Positions 59,553 through 64,000 of a stretch of 64,000 bases of DNA are shown piece after piece. The translations under genes were made by a program, and so were the position numbers. The notes under the pieces were generated by a model. The model searched no databases, had not been told where the DNA came from, and saw only the letters and a program-made list of their open reading frames with translations. Each line of letters starts with the position of its first letter. Within the stretch, counting starts at the first letter, position 1. The stretch is taken from positions 545,846-609,845 of the forward strand of contig NZ_SNAQ03000001.1 in assembly GCF_004375085.3 (NCBI RefSeq), in the 5' to 3' direction. The stretch comes from Lewinella sp. W8 (GTDB lineage Bacteria > Bacteroidota > Bacteroidia > Chitinophagales > Saprospiraceae).

Positions 59553-60344
59553 ATGGCAACCTTTGCTACGCTCACCGTTGATCAGTTCATGCACCGGTTC
59601 TTCATCGAAGAATCGCCCTACTGGCGTATTTACAACGCCCACCGCTCCAAGGAACTCATGACCAAGTACCGCCCGGACGCCGACGGCACCATTGCCGAAG
59701 CGGAGGTGCTGGACTACAGCTGGATGCAACTCCAGATGTTTTTTGAGAACTCCCCCGGTGGGGTAGGGAAGATCATTCTCAAAAAGAACGAGAACGACAA
59801 CAACATGAATAGCCCGACTTACTACGTCAAGTGGGGCGCGAGCGCAGGTGCCAGCGTGGCCGGAATCGGCAATGGTATGGGAGTCGGAGTATCGGCCGAA
59901 ACCCAGCAGATGCTTCAGATGCAGCGGGAGATGTACGAAGGCCGCATTAGTGATCTGAAGGACATCATGAAGCTGCGGCACGAGCTGGAACAACGGGAAG
60001 CCGAAATCGAAGGCCTCCTGCAGCCCGGCATTCAGGAACAGCTCATCAGCGGCGGGATTGACCTGCTCAAAACGATGGTCGGCCGCCCGATGGCGGCTCC
60101 GGCCCAGCTGGGTACCATTGGGGAGGGAGAACCGCCCCGGGAGACGCCCCCGCCTCCGCCATCCGGTAACCAGGCCCGCCCGCTGAGTATGGATCAGGCC
60201 TTCAACGATCTGCTGGCGCTCAAACAGCTGGTGCCGGGCATTCACCCCAACGATGCCCTGCGGGCCGTGGTGCTCTTTGCCCAACAGGATCCCGGACAGG
60301 CGACCACCTATTTGAACATGCTAATCAAACAGGTCAATGGGTAA
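59553..60344 (+). CDS. Protein of the structural-type operon with coiled coil and Pro-rich linker
   Basis: A 263-residue protein. N-terminal domain (about 1-100), a Gly-rich turn (GASAGASVAGIGNGMGVGV), a coiled-coil-like helix (QMLQMQREMYEGRISDLKDIMKLRHELEQREAEIEGLL), a Pro-rich linker (GEPPRETPPPPPSG) and a C-terminal helical part. The next gene starts 8 nt before its stop. Function unknown. Confidence 0.6.
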   Translation: MATFATLTVDQFMHRFFIEESPYWRIYNAHRSKELMTKYRPDADGTIAEAEVLDYSWMQLQMFFENSPGGVGKIILKKNENDNNMNSPTYYVKWGASAGASVAGIGNGMGVGVSAETQQMLQMQREMYEGRISDLKDIMKLRHELEQREAEIEGLLQPGIQEQLISGGIDLLKTMVGRPMAAPAQLGTIGEGEPPRETPPPPPSGNQARPLSMDQAFNDLLALKQLVPGIHPNDALRAVVLFAQQDPGQATTYLNMLIKQVNG

Positions 60345-60738
60345 TTCTAACAACGTCACCAAGCCGGCCATCGACGTACTGGGTAACCTGCGGCGGATGG
60401 TCCACCTGCTCAATCGCATGGCGGGTGGGCGCATCGAGATCGAGCGCGACGTGATCTACGAAAATAACCGTCACTACAATCTGGACGGTGCCGTACACGT
60501 CCGCTTCATCAACCGGGGGCAGTCCCCGGTGCTGCTCGATGATCAGGAAGTACTACTCCCCGGCGAAGCCTTCATTGAGGGCGATACCGCAGGGCCCGGG
60601 CTGAAGCACAGCTACTCGATCCGCTTTATCGATGAGCTTCCCGAAAAGGCTCCGCTGCCGGCGCCCGAAACCGCCAATCCACCCTTTGAGCAGCCGGGCA
60701 ACTATCTGGACGTGCGCATCATGCGCCGCAAAATTTGA
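60337..60738 (+). CDS. Beta-rich protein of the structural-type operon
   Basis: A 133-residue protein with a helical start (VTKPAIDVLGNLRRMVHLLNRMAG) and a beta-sandwich-like rest (HVRFINRGQSPVLLDDQEVLLPGEAFIEGD). It overlaps the upstream gene by 8 nt and ends 4 nt before the next start. No family recognised. Confidence 0.6.
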   Translation: MGNSNNVTKPAIDVLGNLRRMVHLLNRMAGGRIEIERDVIYENNRHYNLDGAVHVRFINRGQSPVLLDDQEVLLPGEAFIEGDTAGPGLKHSYSIRFIDELPEKAPLPAPETANPPFEQPGNYLDVRIMRRKI

Positions 60739-60742
60739 TGCC

Positions 60743-61114
60743 ATGCCGGAAATGCGCAAAGAACGGGCGGCAGCAGCGGCGGTAAACCTGGAGGGAATTT
60801 CCATCGAAACCGATCCGGTGACCAGCGGGATTGCCAAGGACCGCCGCTGGGAAACTCAGGACGCGGCCGTGACGATCCCCGCCGGAGCCTATTCGGTCCA
60901 CGTCCGCCATACCGACCCCACCGGTGGCCAGATCACGGTCAACGGTGAAGCCCTCGGCTTCAACCGCTACTACGAGCGCTCTAGCCGCGAAGACCTGGTG
61001 AACCGAACGCAGGACTTCACCCCGGAAGTGGTGATCCTCAACCCCGACGAAAAGAAGGTGACCATCACGGTTTCCTACCCCTCCTCCTCCAACGTAAATC
61101 CCCAAGACTTATGA
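60743..61114 (+). CDS. Small beta-rich protein of the structural-type operon
   Basis: A 123-residue protein (ATG 60743, MPEMRKERAAAAAVNLEG). Beta-rich C-terminal half (IPAGAYSVHVRHTDPTGGQITVNGEALGF, then VVILNPDEKKVTITVSYPSSSN). Its stop overlaps the next start by 4 nt (ATGA). The pattern could be a fibre, adaptor or cement protein. Confidence 0.55.
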   Translation: MPEMRKERAAAAAVNLEGISIETDPVTSGIAKDRRWETQDAAVTIPAGAYSVHVRHTDPTGGQITVNGEALGFNRYYERSSREDLVNRTQDFTPEVVILNPDEKKVTITVSYPSSSNVNPQDL

Positions 61115-61818
61115 AGTTGACCTTCGCAAAAATTCTGTTCCTGGTAACGCTTCTGTTTGCCCTCTGCTACGACCTTTCGGCCCAAGTGGACGGCGGGGGT
61201 GGCCCGCTGGTCACGATTGACTTTGAGCCGGTCTGTGACGACGGAACCACGGCCTTTCACATCCTGCAATTCGTGGTGGGAGAGTCGGCCCCCAACTCCC
61301 TGGGCTACGTGGACGGGCAGGGCAACGCCTACACCCCGACCGGCACTCCGGAGGCAGGGGCCTGTGCCGGTACGATGGCCGCAGCTCCGGACTACACGAT
61401 GGCCGTTACCGCTCTGTGTGATTCTGGCACCCCCTTCTACCGGGTAGCCGTCTTTACTGACAACACCCTGACGCCTACCGCGACGGCAGACTACGAACTG
61501 GACCTTTCGACGTCCTACACGCCCGCCGGTACGGTCTACGATGGCCCCTGCTTTACTTCAACCACGGCAACCATTACCCGAGTGGTGGCCACGGGCGCGG
61601 GCTCGGTGCCCGCCGGGACGGCCAGCTACTCGATCTGCAACGAAGGAACGGCCGATGCTTCGGTGACCATCGGCGGCGGATCGGCCACTACCCTGATCCC
61701 CGGTAGCTGCATCAGCTTCGCCGCCACCGTCGATCCGGTTTCCCGGCAGCGTCGGATTGCCCCGGCGGTAACCTACGATGCTACCGGGACCGAACTATCC
61801 ATCCTCTACGAACAGTAA
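61111..61818 (+). CDS. Secreted Cys- and Thr-rich protein
   Basis: A 235-residue protein with a signal peptide (MKLTFAKILFLVTLLFALCYDLSAQ). The mature part is repetitive: short modules beginning with FEPVCDDGTT, YTMAVTALCDSG and TSTTATITR with paired Cys residues, rich in Thr, Ala, Gly. Signal peptides are unusual for phage structural proteins, so surface display or export to the envelope is likely. No family recognised. Confidence 0.65.
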   Translation: MKLTFAKILFLVTLLFALCYDLSAQVDGGGGPLVTIDFEPVCDDGTTAFHILQFVVGESAPNSLGYVDGQGNAYTPTGTPEAGACAGTMAAAPDYTMAVTALCDSGTPFYRVAVFTDNTLTPTATADYELDLSTSYTPAGTVYDGPCFTSTTATITRVVATGAGSVPAGTASYSICNEGTADASVTIGGGSATTLIPGSCISFAATVDPVSRQRRIAPAVTYDATGTELSILYEQ

Positions 61819-61831
61819 GCCCACCACCGCC

Positions 61832-63274
61832 ATGCGCTTCCTCCTTACGCTGCTCCTTTTCGGTATTGTCTGCACCTGCGTCCGCGCCCAGGTAAACGGT
61901 GCCGTGGATGCAGAGTACACGGACTTTTGCATGGTCGATTCTTTGCCCGGCGGTCAGCTGGTCCGCTTTCGCCGCCTGGTCAATATCTCCACCCTGGAGG
62001 TAAAGGACATCAACCCGGTAACCGGGGGGCTTTACACGGTGGCTGGCACCCTGTTTTCCTGCGAAGAAAAAGACGCTGCGCGAATAGAGAATGATCCGCT
62101 GACGGACTTCTACGAGAATTGTCAGTGTACCTACACGAGTAGTCAGCAAGATCATCGGGTGATCGAAATACGGGGTGGGCTGGATCAAGATTATACGGTG
62201 GAGTATCAGGAAGTAGTTACCCGGAAATGCTCCTCCGAGAGTAGCCCGGTCGTGATCTTCCGTGACACCCTGATCCGGACAGATCCTTTCCGGACCACCA
62301 ACCGGATTGAATACCAAATTGAGTTCACTCCGGGGCAGTACGTCGATGATCTGAACGTGCGCCGCTTCCTGACTGGGCAGACGACGGGGAATATCATCAT
62401 CATTGATCTGGACCCCGCCACGGTGCAGGCCACCTATCCGGGCCTGACTCTAAATGCGGCGGACTTTACCTACGATGGCTCCAACCTGGCGGCGATGGCC
62501 ACGGCCTATCAGACGGTGCTCGATCACGTTTTTCCCACCACGGTCAATCAGCTATCGGTCTCCTTCGACGATTTTCTGGACCTGGTAATTATTTCTACCC
62601 AGTACATGCACGAGCCCACGGGAACCTACGTGATCCTTCCCGGGGCGGATGACCTTAGTTTTGGTGTGAGTGGTACGGCCTCCCTTAACGGGAACGGGAT
62701 TGTGACCTACGCCCACGGACTAACCACCAGCACGAGCGACTACCCGACGTCGTGCGGCGAAACCATCAACACGGTAGAAAGTGCGCCGTACTTCTTTTTT
62801 GACCCCTTGGAGCCCCGCACGATCCAAACCCTGATTGGGGTGGACCCTGCGGTGGTTACCCCGCTAAGTAATCCATTTGCTACCTGCGATGCTCCCCCGG
62901 AGTTGTGCGCAAGCCTGGCCACTTCGTCGGTGGCCGTCGATGGCTGCCTGACCATCTGCGATACCGTCACCGTCCAGGTGGTCGATACCGTCCGGGTGGT
63001 GATCACCGAAGACCAAACGGACTGTACGGGAGCCCAGCAGCAGGGCCACCAGCAAATCACGAATACGACAGGGATCATCCCTGCCGATACCTACCACAGC
63101 GCCACCCTGATTGTCCTGAGCGGCACGGTGGCCGTAACCATCAACGGGGTAACCATCGACTACCCGGCCGGGCTCTCGACCCGCTGGGCGGCTCCGGACC
63201 CCTGTGACTTTCTCTCTGAAACTTATTCCATCGACGCGACTAACGGTAGCGTCCTCATCCTTACGATGCAATGA
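61832..63274 (+). CDS. Secreted protein with Cys- and Thr-rich domains
   Basis: A 480-residue protein with a signal peptide (MRFLLTLLLFGIVCTCVRAQ; start ATG 61832). The mature part has repeated beta-rich Cys modules (FCMVDSLPGGQLVRFRRLV, FYENCQCTYTSSQ) and a C-terminal domain sharing style with the upstream protein (TCDTVTVQVVDTVRVVIT, DCTGAQQQGHQQITN). The next start overlaps its stop by 4 nt (ATGA). Function unknown, presumably surface-exposed. Confidence 0.65.
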   Translation: MRFLLTLLLFGIVCTCVRAQVNGAVDAEYTDFCMVDSLPGGQLVRFRRLVNISTLEVKDINPVTGGLYTVAGTLFSCEEKDAARIENDPLTDFYENCQCTYTSSQQDHRVIEIRGGLDQDYTVEYQEVVTRKCSSESSPVVIFRDTLIRTDPFRTTNRIEYQIEFTPGQYVDDLNVRRFLTGQTTGNIIIIDLDPATVQATYPGLTLNAADFTYDGSNLAAMATAYQTVLDHVFPTTVNQLSVSFDDFLDLVIISTQYMHEPTGTYVILPGADDLSFGVSGTASLNGNGIVTYAHGLTTSTSDYPTSCGETINTVESAPYFFFDPLEPRTIQTLIGVDPAVVTPLSNPFATCDAPPELCASLATSSVAVDGCLTICDTVTVQVVDTVRVVITEDQTDCTGAQQQGHQQITNTTGIIPADTYHSATLIVLSGTVAVTINGVTIDYPAGLSTRWAAPDPCDFLSETYSIDATNGSVLILTMQ

Positions 63275-64000
63275 AAAGAATCCTAACCCTTGCCCTGCTC
63301 TTTATGAGCCTCCTGGCCACCGCCCAGACGGAAGGCAGCTACGTTCGCGTGACTACCGTGGTCGATGTCTTCTTTAGCGGCGATACGCTCAACGTAATCA
63401 CCAACGATTCGACTTTCCAGGACACCATCCCGGTAACCGTCGGCCCCGCCGGTCTTTCGGCTTACGAAATCTGGCTCGATGCGGGAAACTCGGGCTCCAT
63501 TGCCGACTTCCTGAACAGCCTCATCGGAGCCCCCGGCCAGGACGGCGATCCGGGAGCCCCCGGCAGTGACGGTCTTTCGGCCTACCAAATTTGGCTCAAC
63601 GAAGGCAACAGTGGCACCGAAGCCGATTTTCTTAACAGTTTGATCGGTGCACCTGGCCAGGACGGTGATCCGGGAGCCCCCGGCAGTGACGGTCTTTCGG
63701 CCTATCAAATCTGGTTGAATGCGGGCAACAGCGGCACGGAGGCCGACTTTCTGGTAAGCCTGAAGGGTGAAGATGGACAAGACGGCGTAAGCGCCGGAGA
63801 CAGCACCGTGACCATTCAGCCAGATTTACTTACTGCCGTTGCCGCCGCTACGGGGACGACCACCTTTATCCCCTGGGACACCCCGATTACTACTTCTCCT
63901 TCCTTCTACACTACCGCGAATGCCTGGGAAATTGGAGTAAATGACTCGGCATTCTACCGAGTAAAGATCAACGTGAATTTTAACCGTAACCCTGCTACGA
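63271..64000 (+). CDS. Secreted collagen-like repeat protein (runs off the window end)
   Basis: An open frame from ATG 63271 to the window end, at least 243 residues. It starts with a signal peptide (MKRILTLALLFMSLLATAQ). From residue 61 come 40-residue repeats: GLSAYxIWLxxGNSGTEADFL then NSLIGAPGQDGDPGAPGSD, the latter a collagen-like Gly-x-y stretch. Such repeats occur in tail-fibre or surface-filament proteins. The 3' end is missing, so C-terminal domains are unknown. Confidence 0.85.
   Translation, partial: MKRILTLALLFMSLLATAQTEGSYVRVTTVVDVFFSGDTLNVITNDSTFQDTIPVTVGPAGLSAYEIWLDAGNSGSIADFLNSLIGAPGQDGDPGAPGSDGLSAYQIWLNEGNSGTEADFLNSLIGAPGQDGDPGAPGSDGLSAYQIWLNAGNSGTEADFLVSLKGEDGQDGVSAGDSTVTIQPDLLTAVAAATGTTTFIPWDTPITTSPSFYTTANAWEIGVNDSAFYRVKINVNFNRNPAT
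63451..63810 (+). repeat. Tandem 120-bp repeats in the collagen-like gene
   Basis: Three units starting GGTCTTTCGG at 63451, 63571 and 63691; the third diverges in its last third. Each codes for a 40-residue unit with a collagen-like end. Confidence 0.85.

Larger units (their letters stand above)
45870..64000. mobile_element. Prophage-like or integrative island (left end approximate, right end outside the window)
   Basis: A block of small, closely spaced or overlapping genes behind a divergent XRE repressor, with replication-type, HNH, membrane and candidate coat genes, and no housekeeping genes to the window end. An AT-rich three-gene operon on the opposite strand (52.4-54.9 kb) interrupts it. 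No integrase, terminase, portal, tail or conjugation gene was seen, so its class is open: non-tailed phage, phage satellite or island. The left end is taken just past the terminator at 45869. Confidence 0.55.

Noticed and set aside
45870..64000. Ordinary tailed prophage
   Set aside because: No terminase, portal, major tail, holin or integrase gene was recognised anywhere in the unit.

Overview
The window looks like a chromosomal segment of a fairly GC-rich Bacteroidota, most plausibly Saprospiria (Lewinella-like). This is an inference from three things: housekeeping genes of Bacteroidota type (mutS, prfC, dnaE, rpsO), several Bacteroidota-style promoters with the -7 element TAnnTTTG, and a secretome rich in lipoproteins, TonB-dependent receptor, M61, S9, S41 and GH3 families. 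No taxon can be proven from the sequence alone.

Layout. Positions 1-5600 hold the 5' part of mutS (minus strand, cut by the window edge), a subtilase with a SPOR tail, a small lipoprotein and an M61 aminopeptidase. Positions 5800-8580 are a visibly AT-rich islet: an NAD(P)-binding protein and a DoxX-like protein divergent from an HxlR regulator across two palindromic operators, then a SUKH/SMI1 protein and a DUF1801 protein. An imperfect palindrome resembling an integron attC site follows the HxlR gene. Positions 8600-18000 carry S9 peptidase, GH3 glycosidase, a DUF6090-like membrane protein, a phytanoyl-CoA dioxygenase family protein, a PcfJ-like protein and a DUF2459 protein. An IS110-family element (transposase 19167-20237) sits between two DUF2459 paralogues. 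Positions 21300-42700 are mostly ordinary core and envelope genes: acetoacetate-CoA ligase, S41-like and DsrE-like proteins, a baeRF protein, tRNA-Thr(CGT), release factor 3, a class A beta-lactamase-fold hydrolase, a lipoprotein plus TonB receptor pair, a TlpA-like thioredoxin, a CotH-like protein, dnaE, a flavodoxin-fold reductase, an RluA-type pseudouridine synthase, a CpeT-like lipoprotein and rpsO. Several intergenic regions hold short palindromic repeat families.

From 43.7 kb on the region is accessory. First comes an AT-rich two-gene pair, DUF262 nuclease-like plus HEPN RNase-like, probably a defence or toxin module. Then an unfamiliar prophage-like or island-like unit runs from about 45.9 kb past the window end. 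It has a divergent XRE repressor with clear palindromic operators over a rightward promoter, small DNA-binding proteins, two tRNA-like 3' modules, a winged-helix replication-type protein, a four-helix membrane protein, a membrane-anchored tyrosine phosphatase-like protein and an HNH protein. A densely overlapping run of possible structural genes follows (LEA2-like, transglutaminase-like protease, very basic peptide, candidate coat proteins, three secreted proteins including one with collagen-like 40-residue repeats). I see no integrase, terminase, portal or tail gene in the window.

Inserted in this GC-rich unit, on the opposite strand, is an AT-rich three-gene operon (52.4-54.9 kb): a divergent P-loop GTPase, a two-TM protein and a protein whose N-terminus resembles effector-associated domain 11. 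It is the strongest candidate here for an undescribed conflict (anti-phage) system. The unit's regulation, the tRNA-like elements and this cargo operon are the parts most worth following up.
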